Assembly: GCA_002026165.1 (NCBI GenBank)
Contig: MWOS01000111.1
Coordinates: forward strand, 1-39,284
Source of the DNA: Prochlorococcus sp. HOT208_60m_813G15
GTDB taxonomy: Bacteria; Cyanobacteriota; Cyanobacteriia; PCC-6307; Cyanobiaceae
Direction: 5' to 3'
Length of the DNA stretch: 39,284 nt
In this document: positions 10,068 through 19,664 of the stretch, piece by piece
Layout: each line of letters opens with the position of its first letter
Numbering within the stretch: position 1 is the stretch's first letter
Translations under genes and position numbers: made by a program
The notes under the pieces: generated by a model
What the model saw: the letters and a program-made list of their open reading frames with translations, nothing else
Told to the model about the DNA's origin: nothing
Databases searched by the model: none

Positions 10068-11246
10068 TTAATAGTATTCAGAGATTGATTTTTCAAGCCT
10101 CTGTAGTCCATCTTTTATTTTAATTTCTGAAACTGCACAAGATATTCTTATACATTGATCAGCCCCAAAAGCTTTTCCAGGTACAACAACTAATCCGTAA
10201 TCTTGAAGAGCTTTATTGCAGAAATCAACAGAAGTAATTGAGGAGTTGGGTAATTTTGGAAATGCGTAAAATGCTCCGTTAGGTTCTTCAATGTAAATCC
10301 CATTTATATTATTAAGGCCCTCATAGAGAAGTCTTCTTCTTTGATCATAATGGCTATTTATCATTGAGAAAAACTCATTATTAATTTTTAAAGCCTCTAA
10401 AGCACCTTTTTGAACAAAAGAGCAAACATTACTTGTACTTTGACTTTGTAATGCTGAGGATGCTTTGATTACATCTTTGGGACCTACTAAATAACCTATC
10501 CTCCAGCCAGTCATAGCCCATCCTTTCGCAAACCCATTTATTATAAAAATTCTATCTTTTAAGTCATTTGCTAATGAAGATAAACTGTAGTGTTTAAATT
10601 CTTTTTTAAGGATTAGTTCGTAAATCTCATCAGAAAGAATATTGATATTTGGATACTCTCTAGCTAAATCGGCAATTTGTAATAATTCTTCCTTTGACAT
10701 AACTCTTCCAGTAGGGTTATTAGGAGAATTGATAATTATAAATTTAGTTTTTGAAGAGATTTTAGACTTCAAATCTTCTATATTTATTTTGAATCCATCT
10801 TCTGCAGAAGAATTTGTAAAAATTGGCTTCCCACCCGCCAATCTAACCATCTGGGGATAACTTAACCAATATGGAGAAGGAATAATAACTTCGTCTCCAG
10901 TATTTAACAATACTTGGAAAAGATTATATATTGCTTGCTTAGCACCATTTGTGACCATTACATTTTTAAATTCATAATTTAAATCGTTTTGAATTTGAAG
11001 TTTATTTGCAATTGCTTTTCGGAGATCTAAATTCCCCGCTGCGGGCCCGTACTTTGTAAATCCATCAAATATAGCTTTACTTGTAGCCTCTATAACTTCT
11101 TTTGGGGCATCAAAATCAGGTTCACCTGCACTTAAATTGCAAATATCTACTCCTTCTGCAGATAATTGATTTGCTTTAGCACTTATCTGTAATGTAAGAG
11201 AAGGCTCAATTGAAAGTGCCCGATCAGATAAATTAACTTGACTCAT
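10068..11246 (-). CDS. aspC: Class I PLP-dependent aspartate aminotransferase-like protein
   Basis: This is a fold-type I aminotransferase of about 392 residues. It has NLSAGEPDFDAP, the NSPNNPTGRV segment that binds PLP, SDEIYE, and the PLP lysine in GFAKGWAMTGWRIGYLVGP; the usual S-K is A-K here. Aspartate or prephenate would be the expected amino-donor/acceptor class. I chose the ATG at 11246 (MSQVNLSDRA) because family members begin there; an in-frame start six codons upstream (11264) is also possible. It precedes phnD by 12 bases, which looks like one transcript although no metabolic link is obvious. Confidence 0.9.
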   Translation of the reverse strand: MSQVNLSDRALSIEPSLTLQISAKANQLSAEGVDICNLSAGEPDFDAPKEVIEATSKAIFDGFTKYGPAAGNLDLRKAIANKLQIQNDLNYEFKNVMVTNGAKQAIYNLFQVLLNTGDEVIIPSPYWLSYPQMVRLAGGKPIFTNSSAEDGFKINIEDLKSKISSKTKFIIINSPNNPTGRVMSKEELLQIADLAREYPNINILSDEIYELILKKEFKHYSLSSLANDLKDRIFIINGFAKGWAMTGWRIGYLVGPKDVIKASSALQSQSTSNVCSFVQKGALEALKINNEFFSMINSHYDQRRRLLYEGLNNINGIYIEEPNGAFYAFPKLPNSSITSVDFCNKALQDYGLVVVPGKAFGADQCIRISCAVSEIKIKDGLQRLEKSISEYY

Positions 11247-11407
11247 TGACTTATGACTTTTCAAATATGACTTTTAATAATGACAAATGCATAAATTAAG
11301 AATAAATAAAACTATCACACTATGGTTTAATTTAGTTCATTTTCTTAATCTATTTTATTTTCATGTTTTGAGTTCTTAAGATAAAAATATTTAAAGTTTT
11401 ATTTTCG

Positions 11408-11911
11408 GTGAAAAGGTTAGTAATTGGGAGAGGAAGTGTATTTGCAGATTTGTTAGTAATTGGTGAGGCACCTGGAGCCCAGGAAGATTTAGAAGGAAAA
11501 CCTTATGTAGGTAAATCTGGTAAGTTATTAAACGAATTATTAATACAAGCTGGAATTGATTATAAGAAGGATGTTTATTTTTGTAATGTAATTAAATGTC
11601 GTCCACCAAATAATAGAAAACCCACGGCTAGAGAAATTAATATTCATAAACCTTGGTTATTACAGCAAATAAAGTTAGTCGATCCAAAATTTATATTACT
11701 TACTGGTTCTACTGCTATGAGAGCTATTTTAGAAGTTAAAGATCCTATAAGAAATTTAAGAGGTCAATGGATTAAAAAAGATGGGAGAGAAATTATGGTA
11801 ATTTTTCATCCATCTTATTTGTTGAGATTTCCTTCAAAAGAAATCAATAAACCTTACCATCTAACTTTGAAAGACTTAGAGAATGTAAGTGGTAAACTAT
11901 ATGCCGTATAA
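11408..11911 (+). CDS. Family-4 uracil-DNA glycosylase homologue lacking most Fe-S ligands
   Basis: The 167-residue protein has motif A GEAPGAQED (19-27), the GKPYVGKSGKLLN loop, NVIKCRPPNNRKPT (60-73) and motif B HPSYLL (134-139), all typical of UDG family 4/5 base-excision enzymes. The normal family-4 enzyme is about 190-200 residues with an N-terminal C-x-x-C pair. Here the ORF starts (GTG, 11408) directly at the V-x-GRGS strand. Upstream the frame closes with TGA at 11369-11371 and no cysteine lies between. The fourth cluster cysteine is replaced (H80 in IHKPWLL), leaving only C64. The catalytic half looks intact; the [4Fe-4S] cluster is probably absent. Confidence 0.85.
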   Translation: MKRLVIGRGSVFADLLVIGEAPGAQEDLEGKPYVGKSGKLLNELLIQAGIDYKKDVYFCNVIKCRPPNNRKPTAREINIHKPWLLQQIKLVDPKFILLTGSTAMRAILEVKDPIRNLRGQWIKKDGREIMVIFHPSYLLRFPSKEINKPYHLTLKDLENVSGKLYAV

Positions 11912-11946
11912 TTTAGTGAAATCCTTTTTGAATATCAAGAATTTTA

Positions 11947-13164
11947 ATGTCATTAACTCAATCTAAAGAGGTTAATAGTCTCTCCAAAAGATATTCAACT
12001 CATATTGAGAGAAGGATAACTAGAACAGTAATGGTGGGTGATATAGCTATTGGAAGTGATTATCCAGTAAGAGTTCAATCGATGATAAATGAAGATACTA
12101 TGGATGTCGAAAATGCTTACTTAGCTATCAAAAGACTTCATGATGTGGGTTGTGAAATAGTTAGGTTAACTGTCCCTTCCTTAGCACATGCCAAAGCAGT
12201 AGGAGATATAAAGGCAAAATTACTAGAAAATAATATCAATACCCCCTTGGTGGCTGATGTTCACCATAATGGTATGAAAATTGCAATGGAAGTTGCAAAA
12301 CATGTTGATAAAGTAAGAATTAATCCTGGATTGTTTGTTTTTGAAAAATCAGACCCTACAAGAACTGAATATACAGATGAGGAATTTGAAACTATTAAGC
12401 AAACAATACTTAAAAGATTTACCCCTTTAGTTGAAGTTTTAAAGGCTGAAAACAAAGCTCTAAGGATTGGAGTTAATCATGGGTCTCTATCTGAGAGGAT
12501 GCTTTTTACTTATGGAGATACGCCATTAGGAATGACAGAATCTGCGATGGAGTTCGTCAAAATTTGTGATGAGCTTGATTTTCATAACATAATTATTTCT
12601 ATGAAAGCTTCCAGGGCTCCGGTCATGATGGCAGCTTACAGAATGATTGCAGATAGGCTTGACTCAGAGGGATATAACTATCCCTTACATTTAGGAGTGA
12701 CCGAAGCTGGTGATGGTGATTATGGAAGGATTAAAAGTACTGCTGGAATTGGAACGCTTTTAGCAGAGGGATTAGGAGATACCATCAGGGTTTCTTTAAC
12801 AGAAGCTCCAGAAAAGGAAATACCAGTGTGCTATTCAATTTTGCAATCTTTAGGATTAAGAAAAACAATGGTTGAATACATCAGTTGTCCTAGTTGCGGT
12901 AGAACACTTTTCAATCTAGAAGAAGTTGTAGATAAAGTTAGGAACGCCACCTCACATTTAACGGGTCTAGATATAGCAATAATGGGATGTATTGTTAATG
13001 GGCCAGGAGAAATGGCAGATGCTGATTATGGTTATGTTGGAAAAGGTAAAGGAACTATTGCCTTATATAGAAGGAAAGAAGAGATAAAAAGAGTACCTGA
13101 GGATGAGGGGGTTAATGCTTTAATCCAACTTATTAAGGATGATGGGAAGTGGATTGATCCTTAA
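11947..13164 (+). CDS. ispG: 4-hydroxy-3-methylbut-2-enyl diphosphate synthase (MEP pathway)
   Basis: IspG (GcpE) converts MEcPP to HMBPP in isoprenoid synthesis with ferredoxin as electron donor. The 405-residue protein shows [20 protein letters not shown] near the start, a TIM-barrel body ([21 protein letters not shown]), and the [4Fe-4S] ligands C314 and C317 in SCPSCGR and C348 in GCIVNGPGE. Length and motifs are those of the bacterial type. It lies 35 bases downstream of the UDG homologue and about 60 bases before the CtpA-like gene, all on the plus strand. Confidence 0.97.
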   Translation: MSLTQSKEVNSLSKRYSTHIERRITRTVMVGDIAIGSDYPVRVQSMINEDTMDVENAYLAIKRLHDVGCEIVRLTVPSLAHAKAVGDIKAKLLENNINTPLVADVHHNGMKIAMEVAKHVDKVRINPGLFVFEKSDPTRTEYTDEEFETIKQTILKRFTPLVEVLKAENKALRIGVNHGSLSERMLFTYGDTPLGMTESAMEFVKICDELDFHNIIISMKASRAPVMMAAYRMIADRLDSEGYNYPLHLGVTEAGDGDYGRIKSTAGIGTLLAEGLGDTIRVSLTEAPEKEIPVCYSILQSLGLRKTMVEYISCPSCGRTLFNLEEVVDKVRNATSHLTGLDIAIMGCIVNGPGEMADADYGYVGKGKGTIALYRRKEEIKRVPEDEGVNALIQLIKDDGKWIDP

Positions 13165-13225
13165 GGATTTGTCAAAATTTTGAATTATAAATAAATTCTT
13201 TTTATAATAAAAAATATCGAATTAT

Positions 13226-14560
13226 TTGAAGATAAGAAAATTGCTTAAAAAAAAATTTATATTTCTATTTGCGACATCCTTTTCTGGACTATTTTTAAAT
13301 AATTTTGCAGAGGCAACAGTTTTAAATAATAGTTATAAAGAAGTAATTGATCATGTTTGGCAAATTGTATATAGAGATTTTCTTGATTCAAGCGGCAAAT
13401 TTCAAAAGTCCAATTGGATTAATCTAAGAAAAGAAGTTTTATCAAAAACATATTCAGATAGCAATGAAGCATATGATGCGATTAGAGATATGCTTTCTAA
13501 CTTAGATGATTCTTATACAAGATTTTTAGAACCTAAGGAATTTAATCAAATGAGAATCGATACCTCTGGTGAATTAACTGGAGTTGGTATCCAAATAGTT
13601 AAAGATAAAGAATCTGATGATTTAATAATTATTTCTCCCATAGAGGGCACCCCTGCATTTGATGCTGGAATTAAAGCTAGAGATAAAATATTATCCATAG
13701 ATGATATTTCTACTGAAGGTATGAATATTGAGGAGGCCGTGAAATTAATAAGAGGACAAAGAGGTACTAAAGTAAAGCTTGAAATTCTTAGAGGTCCTAA
13801 TTCCTTTTTTAAGATTTTATCAAGAGAAAAAATTGAAATAAAATCTGTATCAAGTAAAGTCAATCAAACCAAAAACGGCTTATCAATTGGCTATGTAAGG
13901 ATTAAACAATTTAATGCAAATGCATCCAAAGAGACAAGAGAGGCTATTAAGGATTTAGAAACAAAAAAAGTCGCAGGATATGTTCTTGACTTGAGAAGTA
14001 ATCCTGGAGGTTTATTAGAATCAAGCATTGATATCTCAAGGCACTTCATTAACAAAGGAGTAATAGTAAGTACGGTAAGTAAAGATGGTTTAAAAGAAAC
14101 AAAAAAAGGAAACGGTCAAGCTTTAACAAAAAAGCCCTTAGTTGTGTTAGTTAATGAGGGTTCTGCTAGTGCTAGTGAAATAGTCTCTGGTGCAATAAAG
14201 GACAACAAAAGAGGAAAATTAGTCGGGAAGAAAACGTTTGGTAAAGGTTTAGTTCAATCTATGAGAACATTAGTTGATGGTTCAGGTCTAACTGTTACAG
14301 TCGCTAAGTATTTAACTCCGAATGGCACTGATATAAATAAATCTGGAATTATTCCAGACATAGAAGTAAGAATGAATATAAACCCTATACTTCAAAGAGA
14401 GATAGGAACTAGAAAAGATAAACAATATAGAGCTGGTGAAAAAGAGCTAATTAATATAATTAATAGAAAGAATCAGATAAGCGAATTTAAGCCCGACACC
14501 GCAAACCTTAATGCATTCCTAAAAATTAATAAGGAAGATAAAGTATTTTCATTAAATTAA
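13226..14560 (+). CDS. Carboxyl-terminal processing protease (S41A, CtpA/Prc-like)
   Basis: The 444-residue exported serine protease has an N-terminal signal sequence (KKKFIFLFATSFSGLF, about 8-23), a PDZ domain (TGVGIQIV to LEILRG, about 116-200) and the S41 domain. The catalytic Ser is S315 in GSASASEIV and the general-base Lys is K340 in KTFGKGLVQ, spaced 25 residues as in CtpA/Prc. CtpA-type enzymes process the D1 protein of photosystem II, but cyanobacteria have several paralogues and I cannot tell which this is. The start is TTG at 13226. The stop overlaps the nadA stop by four bases (convergent). Confidence 0.93.
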   Translation: MKIRKLLKKKFIFLFATSFSGLFLNNFAEATVLNNSYKEVIDHVWQIVYRDFLDSSGKFQKSNWINLRKEVLSKTYSDSNEAYDAIRDMLSNLDDSYTRFLEPKEFNQMRIDTSGELTGVGIQIVKDKESDDLIIISPIEGTPAFDAGIKARDKILSIDDISTEGMNIEEAVKLIRGQRGTKVKLEILRGPNSFFKILSREKIEIKSVSSKVNQTKNGLSIGYVRIKQFNANASKETREAIKDLETKKVAGYVLDLRSNPGGLLESSIDISRHFINKGVIVSTVSKDGLKETKKGNGQALTKKPLVVLVNEGSASASEIVSGAIKDNKRGKLVGKKTFGKGLVQSMRTLVDGSGLTVTVAKYLTPNGTDINKSGIIPDIEVRMNINPILQREIGTRKDKQYRAGEKELINIINRKNQISEFKPDTANLNAFLKINKEDKVFSLN

Positions 14561-15516
14561 TTACTCATATCCAGCATTCTCTTTATTGGCACATAGGCTC
14601 TTCTTATTATTTCTGGGTCTAGTTCGATAGACGGGGAATTGTTTTTCAAACAATCAAGAATTTTTTCTAAAGTATTTAATTTCATATATGGACACTCGTT
14701 ACATTTACAACCTTCTACATCTGGGACTTCAATAAAAATTTTATTAGGTTCTTTCTTTTTCATTTGATGAATTATTCCAGGTTCAGTTAGTACCATGTAA
14801 GTTTTAGATGGATCTTTACTTACGAAATCAAGCAGCTTACTTGTTGATCCAATAAAGTCTGAGAGAATTAGTAAATTTTGACTACATTCAGGATGAGCAA
14901 TTACTTTTGATCCTGGATTTTGATATTTTAATTTTAGAAGCGCTTCTTCACTAAACGATTCATGAACAATGCAGCTGCCAGGCCATAATTTAAGATCTCT
15001 TCTTGAATTTTTCTGTACCCATCTCCCAAGGTTCTGATCTGGTGCAAATATTATCTTTTTATCTTCAGGTATCTTTTTAATTAATGAGACTGCATTACTG
15101 CTTGTACATATCAGATCACTTTGAGCTTTTACTTCTGCAGTACAATTTATATAACTTACGACATAGTGATCTGGATTTTCTTCCCTGAACTTTTGAAACT
15201 TATCTGAGGGACAATCGTCTGCTAATGAGCATCCTGCGTCGATATCTGGTAAAAGTACTTTTTTATTTGGGCTAAGTATTTTTGCGGTTTCGGCCATAAA
15301 GTGCACACCGCAAAAAATTATTATGTCTGCGTCATTATTTGCCGCTTTCCTAGATAGATCTAATGAATCGCCAATAAAATCTGCAATTTCCTGAATCTCT
15401 GGAGCTTGATAATAGTGCGCAAGAATAATAGCATTAGCTTTTTCGCAACGCTCCTTTATTTCAGAAATCAAATCCTCTTCATTTTGAACTGATTTCTGTT
15501 TTGCAGTAGAAGTTAT
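14557..15516 (-). CDS. nadA: Quinolinate synthase
   Basis: NadA condenses iminoaspartate and DHAP into quinolinate for NAD synthesis using a [4Fe-4S] cluster. Motifs are IILAHYYQAPEIQEIADFIG, FCGVHFMAETAKIL, NCTAEVKAQSD, HPECSQ and GCKCNECPYM, giving the expected three cluster cysteines. The first conventional start is TTG at 15471 (304 residues). The open frame continues upstream through TSTAKQKSVQNEEDL, which resembles the N-terminus of other cyanobacterial NadA. In that extension there is no ATG, GTG or TTG before the stop at 15529-15531, so initiation at ATA (15516, used here) or a nearby codon is possible. Start uncertain, product certain. Confidence 0.93.
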   Translation of the reverse strand: MTSTAKQKSVQNEEDLISEIKERCEKANAIILAHYYQAPEIQEIADFIGDSLDLSRKAANNDADIIIFCGVHFMAETAKILSPNKKVLLPDIDAGCSLADDCPSDKFQKFREENPDHYVVSYINCTAEVKAQSDLICTSSNAVSLIKKIPEDKKIIFAPDQNLGRWVQKNSRRDLKLWPGSCIVHESFSEEALLKLKYQNPGSKVIAHPECSQNLLILSDFIGSTSKLLDFVSKDPSKTYMVLTEPGIIHQMKKKEPNKIFIEVPDVEGCKCNECPYMKLNTLEKILDCLKNNSPSIELDPEIIRRAYVPIKRMLDMSN

Positions 15517-15574
15517 ACTGGTCAGGATTTAGAATATCTCTAAATAGATTATATGCCTTTAAACAGAAAAAATT

Positions 15575-16408
15575 CTGACAAATTTAAAAATTGCTATTGT
15601 TGGTGACTGTCATGGTCAATGGTCTGAATTAGACTTGGAAGTTTTATCGATTATTAAACCAAATATTGTTTTATTTGTTGGTGATATTTCTGATGGGAGT
15701 GTCAAAATAATTAAAAAAGTCAAAGAGATCAAAATTCCTACTTTTGTGATTTTAGGAAATCATGATAGAGGGAAAGATTCTACAGGGGAAACTCTCTCAA
15801 AGCAGATACGTGTTCTTGGTGAAAAATATTGTGCATGGGATTTGAAAGTTTTTAATAATCAAATAAATTTATTGTCTGCTAGACCATGTAGTTCTGGCGG
15901 CGGCTATTATCTTTCGAAAGAAGTTAAAGGTGTTTATGGACCTATCACCGAACAAGATTCAATAAATAAAATTATCAAATGTTCGGAAAAGACTGTAGAA
16001 GATATACCTTTAATAATTATGTCTCATGCTGGCCCCTCGGGTTTGGGCTCAGAACCTAAAAGCATTTGTGGGAAAGACTGGAAATTACCCTCATTAGATT
16101 GGGGAGATAGAGATTTGTCTGTGGCTATTTCTCAAATACAAAAAAGAAGAAAAGTTGATCTTGTAATTTTTGGTCATATGCACAATCGGCTTAAAAGAAA
16201 TCTTGGTTTAAGAGAGATGTTTAAAATTGATACCAAAGGGACAATTTATTTCAATACTGCTGTAGTGCCAAGATATAAAACTGATGATGATGGGAAATTA
16301 CTAATTAACTTTTCATGGATTGAGTTTGAAAAAAATGAATTAAAACATGTCTCTCACCGATGGTATTCAGAGTGTGGTGAAATTTGTGAAGAAGAAAATT
16401 TTTTTTAG
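15575..16408 (+). CDS. Metallophosphoesterase (calcineurin-like), non-canonical start
   Basis: The protein has the full calcineurin-like set: GDCHGQW (D-x-H), VGDIS, GNHDRG, SHAGPSG, and FGHMHNR. The D-x-H motif is essential for metal binding but lies upstream of the first conventional start (TTG 15635), so translation must begin earlier. The frame is closed by TAA at 15560-15562. Between it and GDCH only ATT (15572), CTG (15575) or another unusual codon is available. CTG 15575 gives the natural-looking N-terminus L/M-T-N-L-K-I-A-I-V-G-D and 277 residues. The substrate is unknown. It is divergent from nadA. Confidence 0.85.
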   Translation: MTNLKIAIVGDCHGQWSELDLEVLSIIKPNIVLFVGDISDGSVKIIKKVKEIKIPTFVILGNHDRGKDSTGETLSKQIRVLGEKYCAWDLKVFNNQINLLSARPCSSGGGYYLSKEVKGVYGPITEQDSINKIIKCSEKTVEDIPLIIMSHAGPSGLGSEPKSICGKDWKLPSLDWGDRDLSVAISQIQKRRKVDLVIFGHMHNRLKRNLGLREMFKIDTKGTIYFNTAVVPRYKTDDDGKLLINFSWIEFEKNELKHVSHRWYSECGEICEEENFF

Positions 16409-16431
16409 GATTAGATATCTTTGATCATATT

Positions 16432-17229
16432 TTAAGTATTTTTAGGCTTTTCATATCTTGAAAATAACGTTTGAGATAAAATATAGCCGGCAATTCCTGC
16501 TGCTGTAAAAGCTAAACCATTTTTAAATAATGGTAATAAATCACTTGTTCTTGATATTATCGGTGCCAAACCAAAAATTCCAAATAACATTCCCCATAAA
16601 GGAGAAAGAAGAGCTAAAAATCCAATTGATATGACTTGACCTTCTTTTCTTGGAGCAGATGCAAAACCTGCTACTAAACCTCCAAGAATCGATGTACATA
16701 AAGTCCATATATATTGCTCTTTGGGTAGGCCAGGGACAACTTGGCATCCTCCTCTTTCAAGGCAAATCTTTACTGAATCAATTGCGTCTAATACTGCACC
16801 ATCCTCACCATGATCTTTAACATAATATTGGTTGCCAAATCTTGTTTGAAGTTCAACCCAAAATAACCTTGGCATAAAATTAAAATAAGCCTCTCCGACG
16901 TTAAAGTTCAGTAAATTTCCCCCTCTAGGATCTGCAACTATCAATAAACTTGTCTCATCTAAATCCCAATAGTCCTTTATTGCACTGCCAGGTGAACTCT
17001 CAAACTGTGATAAATATTTAATTTTCCACCCACTTTCAATTTCTAGATTGTTAAGCTTTTCCTCTAAAGATTTTTTCTGATTAGGGCTTAATGTTTTTGC
17101 TAAATCAATTACTGGTGTTTTTTCTTCTGGTAAGAGATTTGGATTATTTATAGCGAAAACGGGTTTATGTGAAATTAAAACTAATATAGATAGAAATATT
17201 CCTAATAAGTAGTTAATCTTTGAAGGCAT
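16432..17229 (-). CDS. TPM-domain membrane protein (Psb32 / TLP18.3-like)
   Basis: The 265-residue protein has a signal peptide (ILVLISHKPVFAI, to about residue 27), then a TPM domain with the conserved D-L-A-K-T-L-S-P-N-Q and LLIVADPRGGNLLNFNVGE segments. Three or so C-terminal transmembrane helices follow from about residue 175. Cyanobacterial Psb32 and plant TLP18.3 take part in photosystem II repair and have acid-phosphatase-like folds; assignment to that role is by family. It faces the phosphoesterase gene convergently with a 23-base gap and is divergent from the MidA-like gene. Confidence 0.85.
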   Translation of the reverse strand: MPSKINYLLGIFLSILVLISHKPVFAINNPNLLPEEKTPVIDLAKTLSPNQKKSLEEKLNNLEIESGWKIKYLSQFESSPGSAIKDYWDLDETSLLIVADPRGGNLLNFNVGEAYFNFMPRLFWVELQTRFGNQYYVKDHGEDGAVLDAIDSVKICLERGGCQVVPGLPKEQYIWTLCTSILGGLVAGFASAPRKEGQVISIGFLALLSPLWGMLFGIFGLAPIISRTSDLLPLFKNGLAFTAAGIAGYILSQTLFSRYEKPKNT

Positions 17230-17260
17230 AAATAAGTTTTGTCTCTTTATATTTTCGCCG

Positions 17261-18451
17261 ATGAATAGCTTACCCGCGAATAATCCAGATTGGTTAGTAA
17301 AAAAAATAATAAAAATGGGTGGGACTATAAGTTTTTATGACTTTATGAATTTTGCATTAAATGATCCTATTAATGGTTATTACGGTAGCGGTAAAGCTGA
17401 GTTAGGTGTTCGTGGAGATTATGTTACATCACCCTCTTTATCTGATGATTTTTCTTTTTTGGTTGGTAAACAAATAGAAGATTGGTTTATTCAGTTCAAA
17501 AGTAGTTTTTTATCTAATCAGAAATTAGCTGTAACTGAATTTGGGGCTGGAGATGGAAGCTTTATGTATGGATTAATTAAATATTTTTTAGAAAACAGCA
17601 AGAATTTTTTAGAAGGAGTTTCTTTTGTAATTATTGAACCTAATGAAGGGATGGTAGAAAAACAAAAAAATAAATTGGAGGAATTTTTGAACTTAGGTAT
17701 TGATATTTTATGGAAAGGTTTGGATGAAGTAGAGGAAAATAATATAAATGGAATAGTTCTAGCAAATGAGGTTTTGGATGCTTTGCCTGTAGAGAGAATA
17801 ACCTTCTCAAATGGGAAATTAATTCGACAAGCGGTTTCTATAGATAAAAAATCTCATAAATTATTTTTTGATAAAATGCCAATCACAAGTGAATTGGAAA
17901 ACAGTTTTGAACTTGCTAAAAGAGAGTTAGGAATAACTATTCCGCCTGAAGATGCTCTTGAAGGATGGACGACAGAATGGCATGTAGATAATTCAAAATG
18001 GTTAGAAGCTATTTATGGAAAAATCAATAATGGTATTTTATTGATAATTGATTACGCTAAAGAAGCTAAAAAATACTATAACTCCAAGAATCCTGATGGG
18101 ACGATAGTTTCTTATGAAAATCAAAAAATGATGAATAATGTCCTAGATTCTCCTGGAAATTGCGATTTAACATCTCATGTTTGCATAGAAACTTTAATTA
18201 ATGATGCTGAGACTCTTGGATTTAATACTCTTGGAATAACTAAACAAGGAGAGGCTTTGTTGGCACTTGGATTGGCAGAGAGACTTTATGGAATTCAGAA
18301 GGAATTTAAGGAGGATTTATCAAATGCTCTTTCAAGAAGAGAGGCGTTACTTAGACTTGTTGATCCTGTATGTCTAGGTAATTTTAAGTGGTTTGTTTTT
18401 AATAAGTTTAAGGAAAAGGAAATGAATATAAATTCAACCTGTTTGCGTTAA
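17261..18451 (+). CDS. SAM-dependent methyltransferase, MidA/NDUFAF7 family
   Basis: The 396-residue protein has [14 protein letters not shown] (SAM-binding motif I), [29 protein letters not shown], and the family's [14 protein letters not shown] near residue 305. NDUFAF7 methylates an arginine of complex I subunit NDUFS2. The cyanobacterial substrate, perhaps NdhH of NDH-1, is inference. The N-terminal F-M-x-x-A-L-x-D-P-x-x-G-Y-Y-G pattern is typical of the family. The stop overlaps the aroB stop by four bases on the opposite strand. Confidence 0.88.
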   Translation: MNSLPANNPDWLVKKIIKMGGTISFYDFMNFALNDPINGYYGSGKAELGVRGDYVTSPSLSDDFSFLVGKQIEDWFIQFKSSFLSNQKLAVTEFGAGDGSFMYGLIKYFLENSKNFLEGVSFVIIEPNEGMVEKQKNKLEEFLNLGIDILWKGLDEVEENNINGIVLANEVLDALPVERITFSNGKLIRQAVSIDKKSHKLFFDKMPITSELENSFELAKRELGITIPPEDALEGWTTEWHVDNSKWLEAIYGKINNGILLIIDYAKEAKKYYNSKNPDGTIVSYENQKMMNNVLDSPGNCDLTSHVCIETLINDAETLGFNTLGITKQGEALLALGLAERLYGIQKEFKEDLSNALSRREALLRLVDPVCLGNFKWFVFNKFKEKEMNINSTCLR

Positions 18452-19539
18452 GAAAAAAACTTTAAAAATAATGAATCTTCTACGTCATCATATATATCCA
18501 CTGCACCAATTTCTTTCGGTAATATAAATCTCATTTTGCCATCACGAACTTTCTTGTCGCCCATAAGTATTGTTAGAACCTCTTCTTTATTTATTTTGGG
18601 GATCTCGGTAGGAAGATTGTAACTCTCTAATAGTATTTGTTGTCTTTCTAATTCTTCTTGAGACCATAACCCTTTCTCAATTGCTATTTTCCCCGCAATA
18701 TTCATACCAATTGATATTGCCTCACCATGTAGAAATTTGCCGTATCCACATAAATTTTCAATGACGTGACCAAAAGAATGACCATAATTCAATATCGCTC
18801 TAACACCATTTTCATGTTCGTCTTGAGAAACAATATGAGACTTTGTTTTTATTGAACTATTAATTATTTTAATTAGATAATCATTCTTGAGATTTATAAG
18901 TTCATTCTTGTGTTTTTCAATTTCTAAGTATTCGAAAAGTTCTTTATCTCTTATTACTCCGTATTTTATTACTTCGGCCATGCCTGCATTAAATTCTCTT
19001 TTGGGCAAACTTTTTAAAGTTTCTGGATCTATAAAAACTGCTTTAGGTTGATTGAAGGCTCCAATTAAATTCTTACCTTTTGGATGATTTACTCCTGTTT
19101 TTCCTCCCACAGATGAATCAACCATCGATAATAATGTTGTTGGAATCTGAATATATTCGATGCCTCTTAGCCAAGTAGCAGCTGCGAAGCCACTTACATC
19201 TCCAACAATTCCTCCTCCAAGGGCAATAATTATTGAATTTCTATCTAAGCCAAATTCAAATGCAACATCATATATTTCACTTAAGGTTTTTAAGTTTTTA
19301 TGTGATTCTCCAGCCTTGATAAGGAACATTTTGGCCTGGTATTGATTATCTTTTAAATTATTTAAGAATTTTTCTCCATAGAAATTTGATATTTCTTCAT
19401 TTGATATCACAAGTACTTTTCTATTCTTTGTTATTCCAATTTTTAAGAGTTCTTCGCTGATATTATTCAGTATCCCTGCTTCTAGAGTTACTTCGTATGA
19501 CTTATCACCTAATGGGACTAATATTTTTCTCTTATTCAC
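18448..19539 (-). CDS. aroB: 3-dehydroquinate synthase
   Basis: AroB performs the second step of the shikimate pathway, converting DAHP to 3-dehydroquinate with NAD+ and a metal ion. The 363-residue protein has the NAD-binding [19 protein letters not shown], the [20 protein letters not shown] block, and metal ligands in [11 protein letters not shown] and [10 protein letters not shown]. Length is normal. The start is GTG at 19539. It is divergent from purK, with 125 bases between. Confidence 0.97.
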   Translation of the reverse strand: MNKRKILVPLGDKSYEVTLEAGILNNISEELLKIGITKNRKVLVISNEEISNFYGEKFLNNLKDNQYQAKMFLIKAGESHKNLKTLSEIYDVAFEFGLDRNSIIIALGGGIVGDVSGFAAATWLRGIEYIQIPTTLLSMVDSSVGGKTGVNHPKGKNLIGAFNQPKAVFIDPETLKSLPKREFNAGMAEVIKYGVIRDKELFEYLEIEKHKNELINLKNDYLIKIINSSIKTKSHIVSQDEHENGVRAILNYGHSFGHVIENLCGYGKFLHGEAISIGMNIAGKIAIEKGLWSQEELERQQILLESYNLPTEIPKINKEEVLTILMGDKKVRDGKMRFILPKEIGAVDIYDDVEDSLFLKFFS

Positions 19540-19664
19540 AATTGATTACCTAGTTAAAATTTATAAATATTTGGTATTAAATACTTTATATATTAGCAAA
19601 ATCTAAGCTCTAGATACTTAAAAATTCAGTTGTTAAGAATTGGAAATGGTAATAAAATCATGCT

